Positions 26,601-34,894 of a stretch of DNA of 64,000 bases are shown here, one piece after another. The notes beneath the pieces are model-generated. The model was not told the origin of the DNA. It saw nothing but the letters and a program-made list of their open reading frames with translations, and did not search any database. The DNA comes from G965276675 sp965276675 (lineage in GTDB: Bacteria; Acidobacteriota; Terriglobia; Terriglobales; Acidobacteriaceae): positions 4,030,001-4,094,000 of the forward strand of contig OZ255624.1 of assembly GCA_965276675.1 (NCBI GenBank), in the 5' to 3' direction. The stretch's first letter is position 1; each line of letters starts with the position of its first letter. Both the position numbers and the translations under genes were made by a program.

Positions 26601-28390
26601 CTGCCATTGGACCACTTGCGTTCGAGCAGGCGTAGGTGCACCGCCGTCTGCACTGGCTTGTTGTCGTAGTCCACCGCCGTTACGGCAAACTTGGCTGGCT
26701 GGCCCTGCTGGGCGACATAGGTGGCCGGCTCCACATGCACACGGAACGATCCCACCGTCGCAATAAAACGGCCGCGTCCAGTGATCTCTCTGCGCGCCTC
26801 ATCCGTTACACCAGCTTCGATGGTGTAGTCCAGGTCGCGGTGGTTCCTATCACGATGATTTTGGGCGTCAAAGCGCGTTGGAATGCTGACCGTCAGCTTG
26901 CCGTTTCCATCCAGCCGCCCTTCCTGCTCTAAGGCTTGTGCACCGTTATAGTCATAGCCTTCCTGGTTGTCTCCACTGGCGTCCTGTTGCTCGCCCGGCA
27001 CTGTCTCGTCCTGTGACTCATCCCACCAGTAGTGCGGTGTCGTGTAGACGCGGTACTTCACCTTTGCGTTCGCAACCGGCTCACCGAAGAAGTAGCGCGC
27101 GTCGATCACTACCGATGCAGCATCCCCCTGCAGCAGCTGCAGCTTTGTGGGTGTCACGCGCACCTGGTACTCCGGCTTTTTATAGTCCTCTACATGGAAG
27201 CTGCCAACCACTGCCTGTTCTGCGTCTCCCAACCGCAGCGTGTAGTAGCCAAGCGCGGCGTTGGCCGGCAGTTGCAGATCTCCCGCGACCGTACCGTCGG
27301 CGCTGATGGGCAGGTCCTTGTCCAGCAACGAGTGATCCTGCTCGTCGGAGATGACGGTGTGAATGGGTGCGGGCTTCGGCAGCTCAAGCCCATTGCGTGC
27401 ATGTTCTCGCAGGATAGCTTTCCAGTGCACCGTATGGCCCGGTCTATACACGGGCCGGTCTGTGTACACATACGCTGCCCAGCGTTGACTTCCCATGCTG
27501 GTAAAAGAGTAGCCCCACGGCGTGACGACGCCGATGTTGTCTCCCGATCGCGCAAGGGCCCAGACGTTGTCAGGCGTTGCATCGCTGTGCTGCGCTGGAA
27601 ACTGGAATGTGCCGTCCGCAGCCGTCACGCCGCTGCCCTTCCGGTCCTTACCGAAGAAGAGTGAAACCTGCGCGCCTGCGATGGGCTGACCGGTGCGGCG
27701 GTCCACTGTAAAGGCGAGCACGCTGCCCTCTGTTGTGCGATCGATCAGCGCTAGTTGGCTCACCATCAACACGGTGTATGCCTTGAAGTGCCCGTCCGTG
27801 GCCTCGATCAGGTAAAAGCCCGCAGGCAGCGGATCGATCGGCAGCTCCTGCGAATCCGAGATAAACGTCGGCGGCATCTCCTGACGCCATCGCGCCACCA
27901 GGCGCTTATCGTTCAACAGCGGAATGGCAGCAAACTGCGCCGCGCCCACGATGCGGCTTTTTCGTGCCATGCCGGCCTGTTTTTCACGCAGAGTGTCCCG
28001 CGCCTCCGCAGAAAATTGATCGCGAAAGAAGCGCCGCACCAGAAACCAGATATGGTGCTTCCAGTCATGCCAGCGTTCAAGCAGGGTAGGCTCGTCGATC
28101 TGTTCCTTTGGTCCTCCGGGTAGCTGATTGCCGAAGCTGTGCAGCTCCGGCAAACCCATCATGAATCTCTCCGGATCTTCGACGCGATATATGCGGAACT
28201 CCAGAACATCGACGTTATGCGCGTAGAGGTGAATCTGCGGCTTCTCTCCCGGAGAGTAGGAACGCGTCGTGCTCAGGTTGAAGGAGACGGCCTTCCGGGC
28301 GAAGAGAGGTGCCGGCAACAGCAAAAAAGTGCAGCCCAGCAGAAGCAGAGACCATACGCGCTTGCATCCGGCAAAACCCCGATGAGCCAT
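23675..28390 (-). CDS. Bacterial alpha-2-macroglobulin family protein (thioester-containing), 1571 aa
   Basis: Large exported protease-trap protein. An N-terminal hydrophobic segment (LLLLGCTFLLLPAPLFA) could be a type I signal or a lipobox (LLGC), so soluble versus lipid-anchored is open. The macroglobulin domains include the MG2-like stretch AAYVYTDRPVYRPGHTVHWK, the alpha-2-macroglobulin signature PDSLTTWRTTVHTIT, and the thioester motif PYGCTEQ near residue 1090, followed by the alpha/alpha thioester domain (YQHDDGGWGWWKEDDSR). The start at 28390 overlaps the DUF1175 stop by one base (TGATG). An intact CxEQ differs from E. coli YfaS, whose operon order it otherwise recalls. It likely traps attacking proteases in the periplasm. 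Confidence 0.93.
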   Translation of the reverse strand: MAHRGFAGCKRVWSLLLLGCTFLLLPAPLFARKAVSFNLSTTRSYSPGEKPQIHLYAHNVDVLEFRIYRVEDPERFMMGLPELHSFGNQLPGGPKEQIDEPTLLERWHDWKHHIWFLVRRFFRDQFSAEARDTLREKQAGMARKSRIVGAAQFAAIPLLNDKRLVARWRQEMPPTFISDSQELPIDPLPAGFYLIEATDGHFKAYTVLMVSQLALIDRTTEGSVLAFTVDRRTGQPIAGAQVSLFFGKDRKGSGVTAADGTFQFPAQHSDATPDNVWALARSGDNIGVVTPWGYSFTSMGSQRWAAYVYTDRPVYRPGHTVHWKAILREHARNGLELPKPAPIHTVISDEQDHSLLDKDLPISADGTVAGDLQLPANAALGYYTLRLGDAEQAVVGSFHVEDYKKPEYQVRVTPTKLQLLQGDAASVVIDARYFFGEPVANAKVKYRVYTTPHYWWDESQDETVPGEQQDASGDNQEGYDYNGAQALEQEGRLDGNGKLTVSIPTRFDAQNHRDRNHRDLDYTIEAGVTDEARREITGRGRFIATVGSFRVHVEPATYVAQQGQPAKFAVTAVDYDNKPVQTAVHLRLLERKWSNGSSTTTERGSTDVTTDSSGRATAQIKADGAGSMEVEASAKTPENRTVQDTSWLWVIGAKNANADYGFLSGQNVQIVADKKVYAPGDTAHLTLVSEEGDIHALVTVSGMTLQTKEVVSSPGKTMNFDIPIGADAQPNLNVDAVYMKNDQLYQAHRSLKVPPAERTLNVEITPDKGVFQPGESASFEVTTKDHAGKPVSADMSFGVVDEAIYSIQRDTSGDMVSRLYPDRSPSVSVESSLTYYFSGEAGLKSPMLAMRESRYRRQLAQVKPGSDLVQPKIRKAFPDTAFWASTIHTNAGGHARVTLVFPDSLTTWRTTVHTITADSKAGSAINRVLVRKNIIVRMGTPRFLSKGDMLTVPLIVHNYLDQPKQATVSLDVQGLTLLSGAAQQLSVPSRGEATLPWGMRADAVGTATLLGKALTNQESDALQVSFPVEPIGVPETINGGGIVSEADGRAELPVNFPANTDPAAHSVAIQVSPSIAGSLFSALDYLTSFPYGCTEQTMSSLLPNVIVSQTLAKLKVAAHVDQESLGRKINAGLQRLYDYQHDDGGWGWWKEDDSRVYMTAYVVSGLAQVKSSGTAVDTSHLTRGIDYLGKQLTAHPRMKPELRAYVAYALAQAGRPNSKSLDVLWSRRNDLSSEALALTGLILAQSQDSRAQDAAHLLESKAQQKGAVAYWEAAHDELLDIDEDDSVEATAYALKLLVHADPKSPLLPKAAQWLVLARNGGGWWFSTKQTATAIYGLADYLVESKELQGDFDVDVLLNGASVAKRHFTSADAVSGAVLPVQLPASPLRPQGNMITIVKHGSGSAYWSVRGTYYATEKRLYQKGSLSLNLTRDYYKLVKVEKNGEIQYRLDPLNGTVASGDVLAVHLAVNGSPAKYLVIEDPIPAGTEFELHEGSYTIQGRPDTWEDWFIHREFRDDRAAFFVNEFSGRHESFYLLKVVNPGSFAISPAHVEPMYQPEVQATTDALRLEVKP

Positions 28391-29499
28391 CAGTCTCCCT
28401 CCCGCAGAATGTTCCACCGGTACACGCCTAGGAAATTGGTATTGTCCGGGACCGGCCGCCACCGCCCGTCCGGATGATGTAAAAGGTCTGTCAATGCCAC
28501 TCGACGTATCTCGCCTTTTGCGCGCCCGATCGGCCCAGTGTGATAGACGACCCAACCAGCATCGTAACCGTTAAGATCGTGGCCGCCAGTCACGATCATC
28601 GAATGGTAGGGCGACGACTGCTCAAGCTGGCGAAAGAATAAGAGGTCTCCCGGACGAGCTGCGTGCACATCGCGGGTAAGCAGGTAGGCGTTGTCGCGCA
28701 TCAGGGTCTCGGCATCGGCAAACTGCGAGAAGCGCTGTGATGCACTGCGAAGATCTGTGTAGGGTCCATCCATGAAAGATCCAGGAGTCACCCGATAAAG
28801 TGCCGCACCAAGCGGCGTCTCCGGATAGCTGTACTGCTGGACCGAAGCGACGACCAAAGCAGGCGGGAGTTGCGCTGCAGCCAGCCAACTCTCATTGTGA
28901 GCGCGAAGCGATTCTCTATAGCAGTAGCGCAGCAGCGCGGCGCAATCGTTGATCTCGGCCGGAAGCTTCTCCGTTGGCTCACTGGCGGCCTGCTCCGCGA
29001 GTAACGTGAACCAGCCGCGGAATGCAGCGCGGTCTTGAGGGGAGTGCAAGCGGAGAAAGTCCGGCGTGCCATCGCCATAGGCGTCGCCCGTAGCCAAGGT
29101 AAATTCGAGCGGAACTGAAATTTCATTGCGACCCCAGCGAATGCGCAACAGCGCGGGCGGATGCGGCGCCACGGGCGTTCGCAAGCGAACCGCGACACTC
29201 TGGCGATCGGTGGCTACAAAGTTCACCCCTGGAAATGATGTCCGGAGTGCGCCTATGCGCGACGCATCCGCACCATTCGTATGGAGCGTGAGCGCTGTGT
29301 ACTCGCGCCCATCCGCCGGCAGCTGGAGTCGGTTGGGAGTCCAGTTCACGCGTGCGGCATTCCTCTGTTTCCACGCGTAACCCGCAAGGAAAGCAACACC
29401 CAAAAGCAATGCGACTACGGGAACTTTCCACCGTGTCCGCCATTCAGGGAAGACGGTGCGCGATGCTCGACGCGGTTGAGTTCCCTGCTGCATCAACAT
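28390..29499 (-). CDS. DUF1175 (YfaT-like) protein with NlpC/P60-like signature, 369 aa
   Basis: A single N-terminal membrane anchor (VPVVALLLGVAFLAGYAW) is followed by a beta-rich region and then a peptidase-like domain. The pieces C186 in INDCAALLRYCY, ARPGDLLFF at 281-289, and H299 in YHSMIV match the Cys/His and PGDLLFF pattern of NlpC/P60 cell-wall peptidases. DUF1175 proteins are known partners of YfaS-type alpha-2-macroglobulins. It is first in the operon and overlaps the alpha-2-macroglobulin by one base. Whether it cleaves peptidoglycan, or helps form the thioester, is not known; both are inferences. Confidence 0.85.
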   Translation of the reverse strand: MLMQQGTQPRRASRTVFPEWRTRWKVPVVALLLGVAFLAGYAWKQRNAARVNWTPNRLQLPADGREYTALTLHTNGADASRIGALRTSFPGVNFVATDRQSVAVRLRTPVAPHPPALLRIRWGRNEISVPLEFTLATGDAYGDGTPDFLRLHSPQDRAAFRGWFTLLAEQAASEPTEKLPAEINDCAALLRYCYRESLRAHNESWLAAAQLPPALVVASVQQYSYPETPLGAALYRVTPGSFMDGPYTDLRSASQRFSQFADAETLMRDNAYLLTRDVHAARPGDLLFFRQLEQSSPYHSMIVTGGHDLNGYDAGWVVYHTGPIGRAKGEIRRVALTDLLHHPDGRWRPVPDNTNFLGVYRWNILREGD

Positions 29500-29629
29500 G
29501 GAGGTGCGTGAACCCCGTTTGACTTCAGCTGGATTCTATCCGAGACAACTCGCCTGTCTAGCACATTCTCTGCGAACTCTGATCTGGGCAGCTGTTCTTC
29601 CGGGAGACAAGCACTCTATACTTGCGGGC

Positions 29630-30175
29630 ATGAAGCCTTCACGAGTGATCCTGCCAACAGCCACGCTGCTCGCCGCCTACGCTGTGTTTGCACATGCCGC
29701 ATCCCGAGGCGATGGTGCAACACTGCACACAGTGCCTCATGTCGACCTGAAGCGCTATCAGGGCAGATGGTACGAGATCGCCCGCCTGCCGCTGCATTGG
29801 GAGAAGAAGTGCGCCAGCGATGTGACCGCGACCTATACCTTGCGCGCCGATGGAAAGATCGACGTGGACAATCGCTGCAGGCAGGCTGACGGAAAAATGA
29901 TGCAATCGAGAGGCACTGCCCGGCTTGTCTATAAGCGCGGTTCAGCCTCCAAGTTGAAGGTCACGTTCTTCTGGCCATTCGCCGGGGATTACTGGATTCT
30001 GGATCTGGACGGAGAGTATGCGTGGGCTCTCGTCGGCACGCCCAACCGAAAGAATCTCTGGATCCTGAGCAGGACGCCGAAGCTGCCCCAATCAGTTATA
30101 GAGAGACTGCTCGCGTCTGCACGTGCTTCGGGATTTGATACCGGCTCTATTATCTTTACTCAGCAGGGAAGTTAA
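29630..30175 (+). CDS. Bacterial lipocalin (Blc-like), 181 aa
   Basis: The signal peptide (LPTATLLAAYAVFAHA) precedes the lipocalin signature DLKRYQGRWYEIARLP, the central ADGKIDVDNRC strands and the closing PNRKNLWILSRTP. There is no lipobox cysteine, so unlike E. coli Blc it looks periplasmic and not lipid-anchored. It binds small hydrophobic molecules such as fatty acids or lysophospholipids. The start at 29630 is the ATG just before the signal peptide. It is divergent from DUF1175, and its last four bases overlap the convergent GT2 gene. Confidence 0.9.
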   Translation: MKPSRVILPTATLLAAYAVFAHAASRGDGATLHTVPHVDLKRYQGRWYEIARLPLHWEKKCASDVTATYTLRADGKIDVDNRCRQADGKMMQSRGTARLVYKRGSASKLKVTFFWPFAGDYWILDLDGEYAWALVGTPNRKNLWILSRTPKLPQSVIERLLASARASGFDTGSIIFTQQGS

Positions 30176-30927
30176 CTCAGGTGTCCATGTCTGGAACTGG
30201 TGTTCGCCAAGCGAGAGGCGTTCAGACGATGATGGAGCCCGATCCGCAGAAATACGGTAGCGATACGTACGGCAGCTTTAATCGAACCCCGGAGCGAACC
30301 TGCCACTTTGGAGACACCGCCGCGCCGGCAGCGATAGTCGACTGGCAGCTCAAGGATGCGTAGCCCCTGGAGCGCTGCCTTCATCTGCATCTCCAGGTTC
30401 CATCCATAGGTCTGCTCTGACATCCCGAGACGCGCAAGCGCACCGCGGGAGATGGCGCGAAAGGGACCCATGTCGGTGTAGCGAACCCCGTACAACAACC
30501 GCAGGAGTAGACCCGCGAAACGACCGGCAAAGACCTGGGAAGGCAGCATGCTTCCGGGCTCGCGATCTCCGCGCAATCGCGAACCGATGACGAAATCGTA
30601 TTCGCCGCTAAGAACCGGCCCAGCAATGGCCGGCAAATCTCCCGGAATATCGCTCCCATCCCCATCCAGAAACACAAGCACGTCCGTCGCAGGATGGGAG
30701 GCCTGCACCCCCGCGGCACATGCGCGGCCGTAGCCGGGCTGCGGCTCGCGGACGACGCGAGCACCCGCAGTCGTAGCTGCATGGGCTGTCCCGTCGGTGC
30801 TGCCGTTATCCACGACAATGCACTCGCGAATCAGGTCGTGTGGAAGCCCGCGCACAACATCCGCGATCGTCTCGGCCTCGTTCAACGCAGGGATGATCAC
30901 GCTGATCCGTGCATGTCCGCCGGGCAT
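30172..30927 (-). CDS. GT2 family glycosyltransferase (polyprenol-phosphate sugar synthase-like), 251 aa
   Basis: GT-A fold with SVIIPALNEAETI at the N-terminus, DNGSTDGT, and the metal-binding LVFLDGDGSD. GSRLRGDREPGSM and YGVRYTDMGPFRAI are typical of the dolichol-phosphate-mannose/glucose synthase-like branch. No C-terminal membrane segment, so it is soluble or peripheral. It is the last gene of a five-gene operon, starting four bases after the radical SAM stop. A role in loading a sugar onto a lipid carrier used by the GT-C enzyme of the same operon is plausible. Confidence 0.88.
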   Translation of the reverse strand: MPGGHARISVIIPALNEAETIADVVRGLPHDLIRECIVVDNGSTDGTAHAATTAGARVVREPQPGYGRACAAGVQASHPATDVLVFLDGDGSDIPGDLPAIAGPVLSGEYDFVIGSRLRGDREPGSMLPSQVFAGRFAGLLLRLLYGVRYTDMGPFRAISRGALARLGMSEQTYGWNLEMQMKAALQGLRILELPVDYRCRRGGVSKVAGSLRGSIKAAVRIATVFLRIGLHHRLNASRLANTSSRHGHLS

Positions 30928-30931
30928 GGCG

Positions 30932-32002
30932 CTAGAGACTCCAGCGCAGCCCGCAGTTCGCGCAGGCGCGTGGCGGCTCCGGGCTCAGCAGTTGTCTTCG
31001 GAAGTTTTGGTACTGCTCGCCGTTCCAGATCTCGCGAATGGTCTGCTGCGTGGCCTCACCGAGTGTAAAGCTGCCGTAGCCGTGCATGGAAAACGGAGCG
31101 ATGCAACACGGAATCGCCCGTCCGTGCGCCGTGAAATACATCAGCGTCCAAGGGCGGCGGCACAGCGACCACGGGCTGTCCTCACGCTGCTTTTTAACGC
31201 TGGTCTCTGGCTCCGTTGCACCGGAAGCGTTAAAGCTGATCCCGAGCTCCGCTGCCACGCGCACCGCACGCTGGATAAGCTCTTCCTCTTCCTGCGTCGT
31301 TTTCTCAAAGAGGGCACTGGACGCGCGTGCGAGCCCGTTGGCGTTGTCGCTGAAGAAGACAAGCCGCTGCAGGTACACTTCGCGCACGTCGACGGAGTCG
31401 GCCAGGCGGACAAAATCTTCAAGCTGATCCAGCGTCTCGCGCAGCCCGGTAAGCCAGAGGGAGACGCGCGGCTTCTCCACGCCCTGTATCCGCTGCATCT
31501 GCCGGAAGCGACGCACATTGGTGACGATGCGATCAAACATATCCTTGCCGCGGACCATCTGGAAGGCCGTAGGCTCGGCGGCATCGAGCGAAACACGCAA
31601 CTCGTCCAGCCCGGCGTCCATCACGGCCTGTCCGTTTTTCTCTGTGAGCAATGTGCCGTTGGTGTTGAAAAGCACGTAGATGCCGCGGTCCTTCAGGTAC
31701 TGCACCATGCGCGGAAGGTCCTTGACCAGCATCGGTTCGCCCACTCCATGCAGCACCACACGCTGCACATTGGAAAGCTGGCCGATGATGCTGGTGAATA
31801 GCTCCCAGGACATATCGGCTTCAGGCTCCAGCTCCTCAAAGGTGCGCGGGCATGTCGTGCACAACAGATTGCAGCGGTTCGTCACCTCGAGATAGACACA
31901 GATCGGCTCCGTTTCCACAAGCACGGAGAGCTGGTCTTCCGGTTTTTCGAAGTAGCGGCGCATCTGCTGCATGGGCGGTGTGGGCTGCGTGGTGGTGCTC
32001 AT
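30932..32002 (-). CDS. Radical SAM/SPASM-domain enzyme, 356 aa
   Basis: The radical SAM cluster motif is C44-x3-C48-x2-C51 in NRCNLLCTTC; GVGEPML and FNTNGTLL follow as in MoaA-like barrels. The C-terminal part holds SLCRRPW, RAIPCCIAPF and ACANCGL, a SPASM/twitch-like auxiliary cluster region. It should use S-adenosylmethionine to start a radical reaction; substrate unknown. The start at 32002 overlaps the upstream GT-C stop by four bases and is far more credible than the long upstream extension. This kind of enzyme is known next to TIGR04282/TIGR04283 transferases. Confidence 0.9.
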   Translation of the reverse strand: MSTTTQPTPPMQQMRRYFEKPEDQLSVLVETEPICVYLEVTNRCNLLCTTCPRTFEELEPEADMSWELFTSIIGQLSNVQRVVLHGVGEPMLVKDLPRMVQYLKDRGIYVLFNTNGTLLTEKNGQAVMDAGLDELRVSLDAAEPTAFQMVRGKDMFDRIVTNVRRFRQMQRIQGVEKPRVSLWLTGLRETLDQLEDFVRLADSVDVREVYLQRLVFFSDNANGLARASSALFEKTTQEEEELIQRAVRVAAELGISFNASGATEPETSVKKQREDSPWSLCRRPWTLMYFTAHGRAIPCCIAPFSMHGYGSFTLGEATQQTIREIWNGEQYQNFRRQLLSPEPPRACANCGLRWSL

Positions 32003-33414
32003 GATTCCCTCGCTTCGGCAAGCGGTTCTGGTGCTGGGTGGAAGTTCGTTCTCTTCGCAGTTGCCAATGAAAAGTGTGCACCGGATATGTGCAGTTTGCG
32101 CCTTTCGATCCAGCGCAGGCAAAGGTCGTAGCCCAACATGCATAGGAAGCCGCCATAGAGCCACATATTGAGGTGGTACATAGGCTCCCCGGGCATGGCA
32201 AGCCGCGTGGCAAACAAATACGTACTCGCGACCACCAAGTAAAGCGCGGGCAGCCAGGGAACTATTGTGAGCGCGGGCAGCAGCCACAACAGATACCACG
32301 GATAATGCGGCGAAAAGCAAAGGTTGGCGGCGGTGGCAATGACCAGACTCCAGAAGATAAATGCAGTCTGTTGACTATCACGGCGGAAGGCGACGTAGCT
32401 CAAGCACAGAAGCACAGCCGCGCAGACCACCACGTAAGGAAACGCAGGGACACTGGTATGCAGTGTGCGCCGTGCCAGCGTCAGCAGGAAGTATCGCCCG
32501 CCGGAATCGATTCCCTCTTCTTGCGCATACGTGGGCAGGAAACCAACCACGGCGCTGCCCACGCTGGCGTAACAGGCATAGCCCAAAGCCACCGTAGCGG
32601 AAAGCACTGCAATCATGCGCCACTCCCCTCTACGAAAGAGCGCCGGCAGTAGTACGAAGGGATAGAGCTTAATGAGTGTTGCGGCTCCCAGCCATGCACC
32701 CACGAAGCCGGGTCGCTGCTTCAGACGCGCATAAAATGCGAGCGCAATAAACGTGAGCGCAACGGCATCCACATGACCGCTGCTGCCAATCTCCCAAAAG
32801 CAGAGCGGATTCCAGGCGTACAGCACGATCTGCTCGCGGGGCAGATGAAGCATCTCTAAAATGCGCAATAAAACCAGGCAGGTGATCGCTTCGAAGCCGA
32901 CCATCGCAAGCTTCATGAAGGTCTCTGTCGCGCTAACACGCGTCACCGTCAAGAACACCATCTGCGCGCCCGGAGGGTAGATGGTGTGGGCATAGTCGCG
33001 GCGGTTTATATGTGGGTAGATGCTGCCGTCGCGCAATGCCTGCAGGTGGCTGTCAGCGGGAACATAGCGATATGGATTGATGCCCTCGGCCTGCACCTTT
33101 CCGTCCCAGACGTAACGGTAAAGATCTGTGGAAAGAAAAGCCGGCGCAAAAACGCAAACCAGCCTGGTGAGCAGAGCAACGGCGAGCAGAATGCGCAGGC
33201 TCCACTTATCAGTGCGGTAGCGGCGCAGCAGCCACGCCGCAAGAAGAAACAGAATAAGCTGGGCACAAAGATCCTCACTAAATCCGTGGATAAAATGGTG
33301 GAACTCCACCACGCCATCCCGGCAGAGCTGGATCATCAGCACGCCGAAAAGGAGCAGAACACCGTTGGTGACCGCAGGCCAGCCCCGGCGCTCGGTTGGA
33401 AGCACGCCTGTCAC
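31999..33414 (-). CDS. GT-C/GT87-like polyprenol-phosphate-dependent glycosyltransferase, 471 aa
   Basis: Integral membrane protein with about ten hydrophobic segments. The first periplasmic loop carries LSTDLYRYVWDGKVQ, with the conserved Asp of GT-C mannosyl/arabinosyl transferases, and NPYRYVPAD. AWNPLCFWEIGSSGHVDA and LIKLYPFVLLPAL are also typical of the family. Such enzymes transfer a sugar from a polyprenyl-phosphate donor on the periplasmic side. It overlaps both neighbours by four bases. Confidence 0.87.
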   Translation of the reverse strand: MTGVLPTERRGWPAVTNGVLLLFGVLMIQLCRDGVVEFHHFIHGFSEDLCAQLILFLLAAWLLRRYRTDKWSLRILLAVALLTRLVCVFAPAFLSTDLYRYVWDGKVQAEGINPYRYVPADSHLQALRDGSIYPHINRRDYAHTIYPPGAQMVFLTVTRVSATETFMKLAMVGFEAITCLVLLRILEMLHLPREQIVLYAWNPLCFWEIGSSGHVDAVALTFIALAFYARLKQRPGFVGAWLGAATLIKLYPFVLLPALFRRGEWRMIAVLSATVALGYACYASVGSAVVGFLPTYAQEEGIDSGGRYFLLTLARRTLHTSVPAFPYVVVCAAVLLCLSYVAFRRDSQQTAFIFWSLVIATAANLCFSPHYPWYLLWLLPALTIVPWLPALYLVVASTYLFATRLAMPGEPMYHLNMWLYGGFLCMLGYDLCLRWIERRKLHISGAHFSLATAKRTNFHPAPEPLAEARES

Positions 33415-34205
33415 GGCAACTCCGCCCCGGCGAGAATGGCCGGATGGGAGTAGCGCGCAAACTCTCTCATGTACGCGCGCGTGTGCGGCGCCGGGTATCC
33501 CCGTCGTGAATGCTCTTCAGCAAACAACTCATCTTGGAGCTGACTCAAAGTATTGCTGTCATCCACGTCATACCAGCGTTCCAGCAGGGTCACAGAAAGA
33601 CCGGTCTCGGCGGCACGTTCGAGCGTCTGCTGGGCAACGACTTCAGTGCTCCAGGCGATGCGCTCAAAGAGTTGAGCATGCGCGTGCTTCAGGCCAATCA
33701 AATAATAGCCTCCATCCTCTGAGGGCCCGAGAACTGCGCGGTCGCCATCTTTGCCTAGCTCTGCGACGGCTCTCGCGTATGCGGCCGCGGGTACGGTTGG
33801 GCTGTCAGAGTCGATCAGACAAACGGCCGCGAAACCACAGCTGAACAGGTCCTCCGCCGTGCGCAGGAGCCGCTCGCCAAAAACATCTCCCCGTTGCGGC
33901 AGAAGCATCGTGCTCTCGGGCACTATGCCAACAAAGGCTGACTCTTCCCCCGCCGGGGTATACGAGATCACGCACACTGCTGGAGCCGAGGACGCCACGG
34001 CCCGCAGATTCTCTATCGTGTCTAAAAGAAAGCGCGTGTTCAGCGTAGCGGCTTGGGCGGGGGTCAGGGGCGGGCTCAGTCGCGTCTTGACCTTACCTGG
34101 ACGAGGGACCTTGCTCATCACGGCGAGAGCGCACTTGCCCTCGAATTCGCCGCTGAACTTCGCGGAGCCACCGGCAGCGTCGAGAATGCGAAAGGGATGC
34201 GTCAT
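33411..34205 (-). CDS. TIGR04282/DUF2064 family transferase, 264 aa
   Basis: The N-terminus VMSKVPRPGKVKTRLSPPL resembles nucleotidyltransferase-type GT-A folds (DUF2064). IDSDSPTVP and LGPSEDGGYYLIG are the hallmark blocks. Databases often label this family 'arsenosugar biosynthesis glycosyltransferase' or 'rSAM/selenodomain-associated transferase 1', but no arsenite methyltransferase or ArsS-type gene is present, so the arsenic label should not be carried over. The ATG at 34205 overlaps the methyltransferase stop; its own stop overlaps the GT-C start. Confidence 0.87.
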   Translation of the reverse strand: MTHPFRILDAAGGSAKFSGEFEGKCALAVMSKVPRPGKVKTRLSPPLTPAQAATLNTRFLLDTIENLRAVASSAPAVCVISYTPAGEESAFVGIVPESTMLLPQRGDVFGERLLRTAEDLFSCGFAAVCLIDSDSPTVPAAAYARAVAELGKDGDRAVLGPSEDGGYYLIGLKHAHAQLFERIAWSTEVVAQQTLERAAETGLSVTLLERWYDVDDSNTLSQLQDELFAEEHSRRGYPAPHTRAYMREFARYSHPAILAGAELP

Positions 34206-34894
34206 GCAGCCTTTTCGCAAAGCGCATATTGGTACCGCTTGTCTTGCCACATGCGCACGCTTGCCCAGGGCTGGGTTCCAATGAAGTGTTGAAACTGGGG
34301 GTGACTGAAGATGCGACAACGGAGTGGGTATTCGGATTCAGACGGCTCGGGAGCTCCTCGACGCCCCAGCATCTGCATGCACCAGAGTGGCGCGGCGGCG
34401 CGCAGCCTGGAAGTTGGTTCCGCTATAAAGCAAAGACCGCCCGGACGGAGCGTCAGAAAAATAGCGTTCAGTGCTAGGTCGCGATTGGCCAGGATAAGAA
34501 AGAGCCGGGAAGCGATCACGGCGTCTACATGATCTGGGAAGTCGCCCAGCGAAAGCGCATTGCCCTTTAGAAATCGGCAGTTCTGCAGACGGGAACGCCG
34601 GGCCTGCTCTCGGGCGCGGGAGAGCAGCGGTTCCGAGGTATCGATTCCAGTTGTTTGCAGGTGGGGAAAAAGAGTGGCAAGGCGGCGTGAGTAGAAGCCA
34701 GGGCCGCAGCCAACCTCCAGCACGTGATGCAATTGTCCGGTCTCAAGCAGAGGAGCGATTGCATCGGTGATCTCCTGCGTGTGGTCTGTGAAGAGATGCT
34801 CACGGCACATGGCATACAACCACCAACATCGCTCAAAGAGGCTATCGTCCTTCCAAGCTCCGCTGCCGCTGGCGCCGAGCAGGTCAGTTTGCAT
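34202..34894 (-). CDS. Class I SAM-dependent methyltransferase, 230 aa
   Basis: Motif I is VLEVGCGPGFYSRRLA, motif II is TGIDTSEPLLSRARE, and a motif IV-like DAVIASRLFLILANRD follows. The start at 34894 has a strong GGAGG eight bases upstream and removes a basic non-conserved extension. First gene of the five-gene overlapping operon, so it likely modifies the same product as the radical SAM and glycosyltransferases. Methyl acceptor is unknown. Confidence 0.87.
   Translation of the reverse strand: MQTDLLGASGSGAWKDDSLFERCWWLYAMCREHLFTDHTQEITDAIAPLLETGQLHHVLEVGCGPGFYSRRLATLFPHLQTTGIDTSEPLLSRAREQARRSRLQNCRFLKGNALSLGDFPDHVDAVIASRLFLILANRDLALNAIFLTLRPGGLCFIAEPTSRLRAAAPLWCMQMLGRRGAPEPSESEYPLRCRIFSHPQFQHFIGTQPWASVRMWQDKRYQYALCEKAA

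Noticed and set aside
28391..28555. Upstream extension of the alpha-2-macroglobulin frame
   Set aside because: Lies in the DUF1175 gene; the signal peptide begins at 28390.
32003..32320. Upstream extension of the radical SAM frame
   Set aside because: Overlaps the GT-C gene by 300 bp; the ATG at 32002 has the operon's usual four-base overlap.
33411..34205. Arsenosugar biosynthesis function for the TIGR04282 gene
   Set aside because: The label comes from family naming; neither an arsenite methyltransferase nor the ArsS-type radical SAM enzyme is present.
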